Origin: Chloracidobacterium sp. UBA3360
GTDB taxonomy: Bacteria > Acidobacteriota > Blastocatellia > Pyrinomonadales > Pyrinomonadaceae
Reading direction: 5' to 3'
Assembly: GCA_002360555.1 (NCBI GenBank)
Contig: DEQS01000081.1
Coordinates: 42,677 to 93,868 of the forward strand
Length of the DNA: 51,192 bases
A program made the position numbers and the translations under genes. Of this stretch, positions 16,796 to 25,869 are shown piece by piece. The notes under the pieces are model-generated. The model did not search any database. It saw nothing but the letters and a program-made list of their open reading frames with translations, and was not told the DNA's origin. Position 1 is the first letter of the stretch, and each line of letters begins with the position of its first letter.

Positions 16796-17746
16796 ATGTC
16801 GAACAAAACTATAGCTAAATTTTTTGCATTTGTCATACCTCTAGCCTCGATCTGTTTTCTTTTTTCGAGTTGCTCGATCGTTCCGTCAAATGAACGCGAA
16901 CGTGAAGCAAACTCTCCGTTTGATCCGCCAAAAGTCATCGGCACTATAAGATCGCCTGATATTACCGAAAGCAGCGGTATCGCGGCTTCGCGTTGTCAGA
17001 ATAATGTCCTCTGGACGCATAACGATTCCGGTGACGAAGCATTTATTTTTGCACTAAACATGACCGGCGAAAGCCTAGGCACATGGAAAGTGCAAAACGC
17101 TCAGAATATCGACTGGGAAGATATCGCCGCGTACAAAGACAAAAGCGGCAAGTGTTTTCTCTATATCGGCGAGATCGGCGATAACCGTGCAAAACGCCCG
17201 GAACACTCCGTTTATCGAATCTCTGAACCGGTTGTTAAGGCAACGGATGCTGCCTCAGACCGCAAAACCCCGCTTTTGACCGAAAATGCCGTGGCCTTAA
17301 GATTTACGTATCCCGATTTTAATCAGGATGCCGAGACTTTAATGGTCCAACCAAAAACGGGAGATATCTATATCGTCACAAAACGCGTAAGCTGCCCGGC
17401 TGGAGTTTATCGCCTTCGTCCTGACTTTGGCAGGGAAGATGTAGCCAAAGCTGAGAAAATAGCTGAGATCTCGGTTCCGGCGATACCAAATGGTTTTGTG
17501 ACTGGCGGTGACATCTCTCCGGATGGCCGTCATGTGGTGATATGCGATTACACGCGTGCATATGAGTGGACGCTGGCCAACGGCGATACGAATTTTGCCA
17601 ATATATGGTCACAGGAGCCTGCCTCGATCGATCTAGGTAAACGAACTATTGGCGAGGCCGTTGCGTACAACGTCGACGGCACGGCTATCTTTGCAACCAG
17701 CGAAAAAAAGAACTCCCCGCTTATCGAGGCAAAACGCAGAAATTAA
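16796..17746 (+). CDS. Lipoprotein with a beta-propeller-like fold, function unknown
   Basis: 316 residues. Lipoprotein signal peptide with lipobox FSSCS (Cys 26). The mature part has SSGIAASRCQNNVLWTHNDSG and several strand-like repeats with D-W-E-D and G-E-I-G-D-N motifs (WEDIAAY, YIGEIGDN), which resemble a six-bladed, metal-binding propeller. Family not certain. Predicted envelope protein. It converges with the GWxTD gene (54-nt gap) and is divergent from speD, so it is not part of the polyamine cluster. Confidence 0.7.
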   Translation: MSNKTIAKFFAFVIPLASICFLFSSCSIVPSNEREREANSPFDPPKVIGTIRSPDITESSGIAASRCQNNVLWTHNDSGDEAFIFALNMTGESLGTWKVQNAQNIDWEDIAAYKDKSGKCFLYIGEIGDNRAKRPEHSVYRISEPVVKATDAASDRKTPLLTENAVALRFTYPDFNQDAETLMVQPKTGDIYIVTKRVSCPAGVYRLRPDFGREDVAKAEKIAEISVPAIPNGFVTGGDISPDGRHVVICDYTRAYEWTLANGDTNFANIWSQEPASIDLGKRTIGEAVAYNVDGTAIFATSEKKNSPLIEAKRRN

Positions 17747-17800
17747 AAAACGCCGTACTTTTGACAGCACAGCGTTTCCGAATATCCACGTGTTCAGGCC

Positions 17801-19450
17801 TTATGGCGTGATCGTAAATTTACCCTTATTTTCTATCACCTGCTGCCCTTCGGTGCGAACACGATCTTTGATCAAAACCTTGATCTCATAATCCCCCGGA
17901 GTCATTCCGGCCGTCGGCAAGAGTCTGGCAAGTGTCAAGCGTTGTCCCGAATCACTCATTCCGCCCCAGTCTTCGGTCTGACGCAAAAGTTCCTTGCCGT
18001 CTTTTGTCAAAATATATTGCACATCGACTGCGGGTCTGAGCGTTGTTTGGTCGATCTCTGAGTTATATACCTGCAAATATATGCCAACTTCTTGGCCCTG
18101 TTTATACACACCCGACAGGTTTGGTATCACCTTTGTGTTGCCGATGACAAACATTTGACCGATATCACGATCGGTCGTGGTTCTCAGTTTTGAGGTCAGG
18201 ACCATTGTTGACGTCGATAGTCTTTTGTCGTCATATCGGGGAACAACAAAGCCCATATTAACGATGCCTTTGTTGCCAGTTTTAACGTCGCGAACTACAA
18301 CATCGACTTTATAGGTTCCCGGCGTAAGGGCGATAGCTTTTTGGTAAACAGATTTTCTATCGCGCATTTCCGATAATTCACTAGCTGTCGCATTCGCCGT
18401 GACGGAATCTTCAAAAATGCCCGATCTTTTGCCAGAAACGGCAGTAATACGGCCAAAGACATTCATTTTAGCGGTTAGCAATCCGCCGGCATCTTCAAAT
18501 GAGAGTTCTTTGTTACTTGTCTGGATCGTAAATGTAGTGATCACTCGTTCGTCAGATTGACGAAAATAATCAACCCGGACATCAAAAAGCAATGGATCTT
18601 TATCTAGTACAGAGCCCGAATCACCGCCGGCAATTCCCTGCAAGTCACTAAACTTTACCGCAGGTGGTCTTTGAAGGTTGTTCTGTATCTCCAGCCTTCG
18701 AAAAGGGGAATCCTGCTCCCGTTGGTAGTTCATCTGTTGGCCGCCGCCAACTCCATTAACTCGATCAGCCTTGTCCGTAAGCCCTAGCTGTTCAGAAGCT
18801 GTCAAACCGGCTCCCGGCACCATCCGCAACGCATCCTTTTCATTTGCATCGCGAGCCATGCGATATTCGCCGGTACCAGACGGATCCACAAACTCAATTT
18901 CAAGACCGTCACCGACGCCATCCAGGTGGCGGTAAAACCACACTTCGAACGGGTATGTCGTTGTCGAACCTCCGCCTTCCCAACTTGGACGGTCATACGC
19001 TCCGCCTGCAGGATGAGCCTCTACCGAGTCGGGTTTGCCCCACGCAATATAAACGCGGCCGCGGTCTGTTTTCCATCCCGGTATGCCAGACGTAAAGTGC
19101 TCATTTGCGTAGGCGATCCTTTCGTAATACTCTTCGCGATATTCGTTCTCTTCCGTGTCAGGATCAGGATCACGTCTACGCCAAAAACTCTCGATAAAGT
19201 TTTCACGCTCCTCGTCAGTCGCAAGTGCCTTAAATGCCTTTCGCTCCTCATTGGTAATGATGTATGCCACATCATTTTCAAGCCATTTCTTGTAGGCCTG
19301 TTTCAACTCCGGTGTAACTTTGCGTACTTTATCATTCGGGTCTTGACTTGGTTTGCCACCATCAGGTGGTTGGGCCACTAATACGCCGGCGCTTAGGCAA
19401 AGCATAAAAACTGCAAGCAATGTGATCTGTAAATGTCTAACTCTCAACAT
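17801..19450 (-). CDS. GWxTD domain-containing secreted protein
   Basis: About 549 residues. The signature GWKTDRGRVYIAWGKPD lies near residues 141-157 (numbered from the chosen start), with the preceding helical region EERENFIESFWRRRDPDP also characteristic of this family, which I associate with Acidobacteriota. The ATG at 19450 is preferred over one at 19480 because GGAG lies upstream and it opens a clean signal peptide (LQITLLAVFMLCLSAGVLV). The C-terminal half looks like beta-sandwich domains. Molecular function is not established. It follows tatC on the same strand with a 124-nt gap. Confidence 0.85.
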   Translation of the reverse strand: MLRVRHLQITLLAVFMLCLSAGVLVAQPPDGGKPSQDPNDKVRKVTPELKQAYKKWLENDVAYIITNEERKAFKALATDEERENFIESFWRRRDPDPDTEENEYREEYYERIAYANEHFTSGIPGWKTDRGRVYIAWGKPDSVEAHPAGGAYDRPSWEGGGSTTTYPFEVWFYRHLDGVGDGLEIEFVDPSGTGEYRMARDANEKDALRMVPGAGLTASEQLGLTDKADRVNGVGGGQQMNYQREQDSPFRRLEIQNNLQRPPAVKFSDLQGIAGGDSGSVLDKDPLLFDVRVDYFRQSDERVITTFTIQTSNKELSFEDAGGLLTAKMNVFGRITAVSGKRSGIFEDSVTANATASELSEMRDRKSVYQKAIALTPGTYKVDVVVRDVKTGNKGIVNMGFVVPRYDDKRLSTSTMVLTSKLRTTTDRDIGQMFVIGNTKVIPNLSGVYKQGQEVGIYLQVYNSEIDQTTLRPAVDVQYILTKDGKELLRQTEDWGGMSDSGQRLTLARLLPTAGMTPGDYEIKVLIKDRVRTEGQQVIENKGKFTITP

Positions 19451-19574
19451 AACGGTAAAACTCCATCCTTTACGTAGCATTAAGGCCGCATAAATACACG
19501 TTTTCTTAACCCTTTGATTTTAAGCGCTAATCCCTACTATTTCAAGATGCAAAATGGTGGGTTGGAGGTTGCTT

Positions 19575-20642
19575 TTAGCTACTTACTGCGGCCTCAGCAT
19601 CGCTCTGGCGTTTCTTGCCAAAAAACCAAGCGATGAATATCGAAATGACATACAGCCCCATCATCGGCGTCGCAAAAAGCATCATGTTCGGTATGTCACC
19701 GGTCGGCGATACAACCGCAGCTACTATCAAAATAACAACCAGCGAAATTTTCCAGCTTCGCACAAGTAATCCCGCCGAAACGATCCCGATCCGTGCCAAT
19801 ACATAGGTAATTGCCGGCATCTGAAAGATCAATCCCATCGCGAGCATTATTATTGTAATCAGGTCTAGGTAATCACTAGCCCGCAGCAGCAATTGAAACT
19901 CTCCCTCGCCGAGATTTAGCAAATATCGTGCCGCCGGTGGAAACAGAATGTAATAGGCAAAGGCCGCGCCGATAACAAATGATACGGTCGACAACCCAAT
20001 AAACGGTGTTACATACGAACGTTCATGTTTATAAAGTGCAGGCGAAATAAACATCCAAATCTGCCATAAAAGCAGAGGTATCGAAAACGCGATCGCCGAA
20101 TACATCGATACCGTGACGTACATCGTAAACTGCTCTTGTGCAGTGGTGACGATCATACGTTCATCGGCATTTGGTTCGCTTTTAGCAAGCTCCTCAAATT
20201 TAATCGGCAGTCGAACGCCTTTCGGCACGATGGCGTTACTCGTGATCAGAGGCTCGGTTGTGAATAGCCCCAACTTCCCTTCGGAATCCTTTGCCACCTC
20301 TGCAAGAACAGATGCACCCGGCGAAACGACGGTCGAGCCAAGGTTGGTCGGCTTATCAAAAATATATCGGCCGCCGTCCCCCACTTTTAGTTCTTCTAGC
20401 GGTAAGATCCGCTCCTGACCGGTAATGCCCGTCTGGGGTAATTCGTTTCGAGCCGCTTCTGAAAGGGCTTTTCTGATAGGGACGCTGAGAAATTGGTATA
20501 TCTTGCCGGAAAGGAACCAACAACCGGTAAATGCAATAACAATAATAATTACCGACGTAACGAGCCGTTTGCGCAACTCGTCTAGATGTTCGAGAAACGA
20601 CATCTGTCCGCCTGGTTCAAGCTCTTTCTCTAGGTCTTCCAT
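19575..20642 (-). CDS. tatC: Twin-arginine translocase subunit TatC with an enlarged first periplasmic loop
   Basis: 355 residues, about 100 more than the usual 240-260. The N-terminus MSFLEHLDELRKRL (14-27) is the TatC hallmark that contacts the RR signal. After TM1 (about 30-50) there is a hydrophilic stretch to about 165 before TM2; this is where the extra length sits. The remainder is typical: FISPALYKHERSY, FAYYILFPPAARYLL and the last helices to a short tail. Core receptor of the Tat pathway, relevant here because the FAD oxidoreductase and the LD-carboxypeptidase-like protein carry Tat signals. Gene is 6 nt downstream of tatB/A. Confidence 0.95.
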   Translation of the reverse strand: MEDLEKELEPGGQMSFLEHLDELRKRLVTSVIIIVIAFTGCWFLSGKIYQFLSVPIRKALSEAARNELPQTGITGQERILPLEELKVGDGGRYIFDKPTNLGSTVVSPGASVLAEVAKDSEGKLGLFTTEPLITSNAIVPKGVRLPIKFEELAKSEPNADERMIVTTAQEQFTMYVTVSMYSAIAFSIPLLLWQIWMFISPALYKHERSYVTPFIGLSTVSFVIGAAFAYYILFPPAARYLLNLGEGEFQLLLRASDYLDLITIIMLAMGLIFQMPAITYVLARIGIVSAGLLVRSWKISLVVILIVAAVVSPTGDIPNMMLFATPMMGLYVISIFIAWFFGKKRQSDAEAAVSS

Positions 20643-20648
20643 TCGGCG

Positions 20649-21059
20649 TTATAGCCAGTTCTTTTTATCGTTTGTGATTTCGACGGTCTCGCGCTGTTCG
20701 GCGGTTTCAGTATTCGCCGCCTTGGCTTTTAATTCTTCAAACTTTGCCGGATCCATTTCTTTTATTTCCGGTGCATTTGGAGCAGCGTCTTTGGTCGTAA
20801 CATCGATCGATTCAGTTCTCGCGACAGGCTCTTCGGCATCGAGAGCGTTGATATCCAGAGCCTTTGCTTCTTCTTCAAAATTGACCTCTCGCTGCCATGT
20901 TTCCTTAAACTCACTCGCGGTCCCGCGAAATTCAGCCATGATCTTGGCCACTTTTTTTGCTATCTCAGGCAAACGGCGGGGACCCAGAAACACAAGGGCA
21001 ATAATGCCGATTAGCACCAGTTCCGACGTTCCGATAGATTCCAATATGAATAAATACAA
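20649..21059 (-). CDS. tatB: TatA/TatB-family translocase subunit
   Basis: 136 residues: a single N-terminal transmembrane helix (about 10-25), the FLGPRRLPEIAKKVAK hinge and amphipathic helix, then an acidic, low-complexity tail. Length and the GP-R-LPE hinge fit either TatB or TatA; the long charged tail and the position immediately before tatC (6-nt gap) slightly favour TatB. No second TatA-type gene is in the window. Works with TatC to export folded proteins. Confidence 0.85.
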   Translation of the reverse strand: MYLFILESIGTSELVLIGIIALVFLGPRRLPEIAKKVAKIMAEFRGTASEFKETWQREVNFEEEAKALDINALDAEEPVARTESIDVTTKDAAPNAPEIKEMDPAKFEELKAKAANTETAEQRETVEITNDKKNWL

Positions 21060-21116
21060 CTAAATTAACCTCGATCAAATAACCCTATTAAACCCAATCA
21101 GTCTACCACTACGCCT

Positions 21117-21980
21117 TTATTTCTTAATCAAAAGCTGAAATATACGGTCAAGATCATCCGTTCCGTAATACTCGATCTCGATCTTACCGCCCAAACCTTT
21201 TTTACCGGCGATGATCTTAACATTGGTGTTCAACGACCGCATAAGTTTGGTCTCAGCCGACCTTACATTGGCATCAACTGTGCGGATAACTCCTTTGTTG
21301 TCAGATGTTTGTGGAGATTTGACTGCTTTCTTTACTGCCCTTTCAGTCTCACGAACAGACCACCCGTTATCGATGGCTTCGTTTGCCAGCCGTCGTTGGA
21401 TCTTGGGATCGTCTGTCATCATCAAGGCCCGGCCATGCCCTGCGGAAAGACCGCCCTCTTCAATGACCCGCTGTATCTCTCCCGGCAAACGGAGCAGCCG
21501 CATCGACGTTGTGATGATCGTCCGGTTCTTACCAACCCGCTCCGCTACCACTTCCTGCGTAAGCCCAAGCGTGTCGATCAGCTTGCGATACGCCTTGGCT
21601 TCTTCGATAGGGTTTAGCTCTTGCCGTTGGATATTTTCGACCAATGCAAGCTCAAGCAGTTTGTCGTCGGACACCTCTTTAACGACTGCGGGTATCCGTC
21701 TGAGTCCGGCACGCTGCGACGCACGCCAACGCCTTTCCCCTGCGACGATCTGATAGCGGCCGCCGACCTGCCGAAGCACGATCGGTTGGACGACACCGTT
21801 TGCTCTTATTGACTGAGCAAGCTCTTCTAAATTAGCCTCAGTAAAACGTGTCCTGGGCTGGTCAGGGTTTGGTTCGATCAGATCGATGTCGATCTCCGGG
21901 CTGATCGCTTCTTGTTGAGCAGCAGGTTTTTCGTCACCGAGTAATGCACTCAATCCCCGGCCTAGTGTTTGTCTAGCCAT
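21117..21980 (-). CDS. parB: Chromosome partitioning protein ParB
   Basis: 287 residues. N-terminal CTPase/ParB domain with GERRWRAS (81-88) and ENIQRQELNPIEEA (115-128), the two signature boxes for CTP binding and sliding-clamp formation; central helix-turn-helix (about 135-165); C-terminal dimerisation domain. Binds parS sites and recruits SMC and ParA for origin segregation. It overlaps parA by 8 nt, so the pair is coupled. Candidate binding sites are the two palindromes at 22795-22841, whose outer bases differ from canonical parS. Confidence 0.95.
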   Translation of the reverse strand: MARQTLGRGLSALLGDEKPAAQQEAISPEIDIDLIEPNPDQPRTRFTEANLEELAQSIRANGVVQPIVLRQVGGRYQIVAGERRWRASQRAGLRRIPAVVKEVSDDKLLELALVENIQRQELNPIEEAKAYRKLIDTLGLTQEVVAERVGKNRTIITTSMRLLRLPGEIQRVIEEGGLSAGHGRALMMTDDPKIQRRLANEAIDNGWSVRETERAVKKAVKSPQTSDNKGVIRTVDANVRSAETKLMRSLNTNVKIIAGKKGLGGKIEIEYYGTDDLDRIFQLLIKK

Positions 21981-22734
21981 TTTTTATGATCTCCTTGGCA
22001 AGCTCAACATAAGCCTCCGCCCCGCGTGATCTCGGGTCATAGAGCAAAATAGGCTTGCCAAAACTTGGCGCTTCGGCGAGACGAACGTTTCGTGGAATAA
22101 CTGTTTTCAAAACCTGCGAACCATAAAAATCACGAAGGTCTTTGGCCACAGCCGCCGAAAGATTTGTCCGTTCATCGTACATAGTCAAAAGCAGTCCCTC
22201 AATAGTAAGCGCAGGATTCAGTTCGCGGCGAAGTCTCGCAAGCGTATCAAATAGCTCCGTCACCCCTTCAAGAGCATAGTATTCGCATTGTATGGGAACA
22301 AGTAGCGAATCCGCTGCGGTAAGTCCATTGATGGTTAAGATACCAAGCGAAGGCGGGCAGTCAATGAGAATGTAATGAAAATATTCCCTTACATTGACCA
22401 GTATTTCTTTGAGAGCAAAATTACGGTTTGCCTGTCCGACAAGCTCGACCTCTGAACCCGCGAGGTTTTTATCGGCCGGCAGAACCCACATAGTTGGTAT
22501 CTCGGTAGGCAAAACCATTTCGCGGACTGAGTCGCCGGAAATTAGTGCGTCGTAGAGTGTTTTTCTCACGACGTTACGAGTGATACCCGCACCCGACGTA
22601 GCATTTGCCTGTGGATCAGCGTCCACGAGTAGCACTTTCTTACCCTCGGCGGCCAAGGCGGCGGCAAGGTTTACCGACGTTGTTGTTTTCCCAACACCGC
22701 CCTTCTGATTTGCTATAGCAATTATTCTTCCCAT
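21973..22734 (-). CDS. parA: Chromosome partitioning ATPase ParA (Soj)
   Basis: 253 residues, the short chromosomal ParA/Soj type without an N-terminal DNA-binding domain. Deviant Walker A KGGVGKTTT (11-19) with the signature lysine, Walker A' VDADPQAN and Walker B ILIDCPPSLG are visible. Drives ParB-parS movement on the nucleoid. Located downstream of mnmG, as in many bacteria, but without rsmG between them. The 122-nt gap upstream holds the parS-like palindromes. Confidence 0.95.
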   Translation of the reverse strand: MGRIIAIANQKGGVGKTTTSVNLAAALAAEGKKVLLVDADPQANATSGAGITRNVVRKTLYDALISGDSVREMVLPTEIPTMWVLPADKNLAGSEVELVGQANRNFALKEILVNVREYFHYILIDCPPSLGILTINGLTAADSLLVPIQCEYYALEGVTELFDTLARLRRELNPALTIEGLLLTMYDERTNLSAAVAKDLRDFYGSQVLKTVIPRNVRLAEAPSFGKPILLYDPRSRGAEAYVELAKEIIKNG

Positions 22735-22794
22735 GCTTCCCTGAAATGTGAATTTCTAAGGTAGCACAGCGCCAAAGCAATACCGAAACCTAAA

Positions 22795-22810
22795 TGTGGC
22801 ACGTACCACA
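22795..22810. promoter_or_regulatory. parS-like palindrome, left copy (one mismatch)
   Basis: TGTGGCACGTACCACA, 16 bp, palindromic except for one position. It has the layout of bacterial parS (TGTTTCACGTGAAACA: outer TGT/ACA and central CACGTG), with symmetric TT to GG and AA to CC changes plus one central change. It sits 61 nt upstream of parA. Confidence 0.6.
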
Positions 22811-22825
22811 TTTTTACAATTTCGA

Positions 22826-22841
22826 TGTGGCACGTGCCACA
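22826..22841. promoter_or_regulatory. parS-like palindrome, right copy (perfect)
   Basis: TGTGGCACGTGCCACA is a perfect 16-bp palindrome with the central CACGTG of parS. It is spaced 31 bp (about three helical turns) from the left copy, in the mnmG-parA gap. I saw no canonical parS in the window. Binding by the local ParB is inferred; it could instead be an operator for parAB expression. Confidence 0.65.
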
Positions 22842-22856
22842 ATTTTCTTAATTGGG

Positions 22857-24746
22857 TTAATTTTGGCCGGGGCCGGAAGGAGTTTGGGCGGTCAGATGGA
22901 CAAGAACGGTCGAAATCGCCGCCGGAGTAAGCCCCGCAATGGTGCGAACTTGACCAAAATTACGCGGACGGGCACGTTCTAGGCGCTCGACCATTTCATT
23001 AGAAAGTCCGCTGATATTGTCGAACCTAAAGCTTTCAGGCACTTTTAACGCGTCGTGATGGTTCACACGCTCGGTCGCGGCTTTTTGTTTTACGATATAG
23101 CCACTGTAGAGGGAGTCCGCAAGAGCTGTTTCTAATTCTGTTAGTTTCAGATCCGCACGAATTTCCTCCGGTAAGAGTTTATATACAAGATCCGCCTTGA
23201 CTCCCTGTCTCATTGCGAGCTGCGACAACGTGATCGAATCTCCGAGATCAGCGTCGAGAATCTGTGAAATGCTCGCGTATTCGACAGAAGAGCGTTTGAA
23301 ACGGGTAAAGTCTAGTGTATTTCGGAGATTCGCTATGCGGTCACGTTTGTTATTGAACCGTTCCCAATCTGTATCACCGACAAGTCCCGCTTCCCGTCCT
23401 TTCGGCGACAACCGCTCGTCCGCATTGTCATGCCGCAACGTAAGTCGTGCCTCCGCCCGCGACGTAAACAAACGATACGGCTCATCGACGCCGTGTCGAA
23501 TCAGGTCGTCGGCAAGCACGCCGATATATGCCTCGTCACGCTGCAAAACAAACGGCTCGCGGCCCTGTACGGTAAATGCAGCATTGATTCCGGCCAGCAA
23601 ACCTTGGCACGCCGCTTCTTCGTATCCGGTCGTGCCATTGATCTGTCCCGCCAGAAAAAGCCTGTCCATCCGCGTTGAAGCCATCGTCGGCCGCAGTTCT
23701 CGCGGATCGACAAAATCGTATTCGATCGCATACCCCGGCCGGATGATCTGAACACCCTCAAACCCCTCGACCATCCTGAGCAGCTCTAACTGTAGGTCGG
23801 ACGGTAGCGAGGTCGAAAAGCCATTTAGATAAACCTCGTGGGTGTTATGCCCTTCTGGTTCAAGGAATAACTGATGCCGGTCTTTGTCGGCAAACTTTAC
23901 AACCTTATCTTCGATCGACGGGCAATATCGCGGGCCGATACCGGTGATCTTGCCGGAATAGAGCGGCGACTGGTGTAGATTGTCGCGGATCGTCTGGTGT
24001 AGACGCTCGCTCGTGTATCCGATAAAGCACTGTATCTGCGGCTGGTCGATCTTGTCGGTAGCAAACGAAAATGCAACAGGCTTTTCGTCGGGCGGCTGTG
24101 CCTCAAAAGCGTCCCAATCGATGGTGCGTCCGTCAAGCCTCGGCGGAGTACCTGTTTTGAGACGCCCGACGGGAAATCCGTGACGCTTGAGGCTTTCGGC
24201 CAGCTCGATCGATGCCGGTTCCCCGGCACGTCCGGCAGAGAATGTTTTACGGCCCGTGTGGATGGTGCCGTTTAGAAATGTGCCGGTCGCGACGATCACG
24301 GCCTTTGCCCCGAATCGACGCGAATCTTGCATTTCTACACCCGTAACCTTATTATTGTCAACAAATAGATCAACCACAACGCCTTGTCGTAGGTGTAGGT
24401 CAGGCGTGGCTTCGAGCACTCGGCGCATCTCTGTTCGATACAATGCACGATCAGCCTGGGCACGCGGACTTTGAACTGCTGGCCCACGCGAACGATTTAG
24501 CAGACGAAACTGTATCCCCGTCCGGTCGATGACGCGGCCCATAATGCCGCCAAGGGCATCTATCTCACGAACGACGTGGCCCTTAGCAATACCGCCGACT
24601 GCCGGGTTGCAGGACATCTGGCCTATCAGATCGAGATTGATGGTAACGAGAGCGGTTCGCGCACCAAGACGCGCCGATGCGGACGCCGCTTCGCAGCCCG
24701 CATGCCCCGCACCGATCACTATCACATCAAAACTCTCGTCAAACAT
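22857..24746 (-). CDS. mnmG: tRNA uridine-5-carboxymethylaminomethyl modification enzyme MnmG (GidA)
   Basis: 629 residues, full length. The FAD-binding N-terminus is VIVIGAGHAGCEAA (about 9-22), followed by SCNPAVGG and HGHVVREIDALGG-like segments and GFPVGRLKTGTPPRLD, hallmark MnmG motifs. The C-terminal helical domain interacts with MnmE. With MnmE (28110-29492) it installs cmnm5U34 on tRNAs. In this genome two unrelated genes separate mnmG from mnmE, and rsmG is not present next to it. Confidence 0.96.
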   Translation of the reverse strand: MFDESFDVIVIGAGHAGCEAASASARLGARTALVTINLDLIGQMSCNPAVGGIAKGHVVREIDALGGIMGRVIDRTGIQFRLLNRSRGPAVQSPRAQADRALYRTEMRRVLEATPDLHLRQGVVVDLFVDNNKVTGVEMQDSRRFGAKAVIVATGTFLNGTIHTGRKTFSAGRAGEPASIELAESLKRHGFPVGRLKTGTPPRLDGRTIDWDAFEAQPPDEKPVAFSFATDKIDQPQIQCFIGYTSERLHQTIRDNLHQSPLYSGKITGIGPRYCPSIEDKVVKFADKDRHQLFLEPEGHNTHEVYLNGFSTSLPSDLQLELLRMVEGFEGVQIIRPGYAIEYDFVDPRELRPTMASTRMDRLFLAGQINGTTGYEEAACQGLLAGINAAFTVQGREPFVLQRDEAYIGVLADDLIRHGVDEPYRLFTSRAEARLTLRHDNADERLSPKGREAGLVGDTDWERFNNKRDRIANLRNTLDFTRFKRSSVEYASISQILDADLGDSITLSQLAMRQGVKADLVYKLLPEEIRADLKLTELETALADSLYSGYIVKQKAATERVNHHDALKVPESFRFDNISGLSNEMVERLERARPRNFGQVRTIAGLTPAAISTVLVHLTAQTPSGPGQN

Positions 24747-24819
24747 AATTCAATATGCCGTAATAACAGCAAAAAAGCCGAATATAGACCGTATCAATCG
24801 CTAAGGGGTTCGTCAAGAC

Positions 24820-25869
24820 TTATATTACTGGCGAACCGACTATCGTGATCGACGCAGTTGCTGTATCAAGCACGGCCTCGACCCCTAATGGCACCGTGCA
24901 ATTATCACGGATGTGCCCGAACGACAATCCTGAAATAACAGGAATACCAAAATCGCCGAGTCGGTCCTTGAGAACCTTGAGCGTCAACGCTGTTTCTGCG
25001 TCGGTTGCGCTTTGCGAACTGGAAAACACTCCCAATGCCACGCCCGCAAGGGAACGCATTTCGCAGCTTTGCCTGAGTTGGGTAAACAGCCTATCGACTT
25101 TGTACGGCGGTTCATTGATGTCCTCGGTAAATAATATCGCTCCTTTTAGATCTTTTAGAGCATATGGAGTCCCGGCGAGTGCCGCGAGCAAGCTCAAGTT
25201 ACCGCCGATCAGTCGGCCGCGAGCGCTTCCCGGAGTAATGACATTTGGCTTGAATAGAGCGGAGGTTTGAGCGATGTTGAATTCCGACGGCAAGATCTTA
25301 TGATCCGCAGAACCGTTCATTACAAGACCAACCAGATTTATCTTTGTGTAGTCCGAGAGTTCAGACGAGGCGACGGGACCATGAAAGGTCACGAGGCCCG
25401 TCTGCTGCGAGATCGCCATGTGCAGGGCAGTAATATCCGAGTATCCGATGAAAACCTTTGGGTTCTTCTTAATTAACGAATAGTCGATGTCGGGCAACAG
25501 TCTCGGCGCCCCGCTGCCGCCGCGAACGCACCAAATCCCACTGATCTTATTGTCGCTAAACGCCCAATGAAGATCGTGAAGCCTTTCCTTGTCAGTGCCT
25601 GAAAAGAAATCGTTACTGCCGCGGGCAAACTTGCCGACCTTTGCTTTCATGCCAAGCGTAGCGACGTTAGCGAGTGCCCGTTCAAAGGCCTCAGCCGATG
25701 CCCCGCTCGACGGAGCAATGATCGCGATCGTGTCACCCGCACGCAAACGCTTTGGCTTTATCATCTTTGTCCTGAAACCTGCATTCGCTGAGTTATTTGC
25801 AAAACCTGCCCCCCCGAACAACGATAGTAAAGCGGCACTTTTTAAAAGCTCTCTTCTTTCCATTGTCAT
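24820..25869 (-). CDS. Exported LD-carboxypeptidase-like peptidase (S66 family)
   Basis: 349 residues. A Tat-like signal peptide (MERRELLKSAALLSLFGG) is followed by the S66 fold. GYSDITALH (142-150) contains the predicted nucleophile Ser144, and SGLSFGHIRDN near 320 contains the catalytic His; the DINEPPYKVDRLFTQL segment carries the Glu region (TEDINEPPY). Family members cleave L,D-peptide bonds in peptidoglycan tetrapeptides or confer microcin C self-immunity (MccF). The signal peptide argues for a periplasmic cell-wall role, unusual for the mainly cytoplasmic LdcA type. It overlaps the upstream hydrolase stop (ATGA). Confidence 0.85.
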   Translation of the reverse strand: MTMERRELLKSAALLSLFGGAGFANNSANAGFRTKMIKPKRLRAGDTIAIIAPSSGASAEAFERALANVATLGMKAKVGKFARGSNDFFSGTDKERLHDLHWAFSDNKISGIWCVRGGSGAPRLLPDIDYSLIKKNPKVFIGYSDITALHMAISQQTGLVTFHGPVASSELSDYTKINLVGLVMNGSADHKILPSEFNIAQTSALFKPNVITPGSARGRLIGGNLSLLAALAGTPYALKDLKGAILFTEDINEPPYKVDRLFTQLRQSCEMRSLAGVALGVFSSSQSATDAETALTLKVLKDRLGDFGIPVISGLSFGHIRDNCTVPLGVEAVLDTATASITIVGSPVI

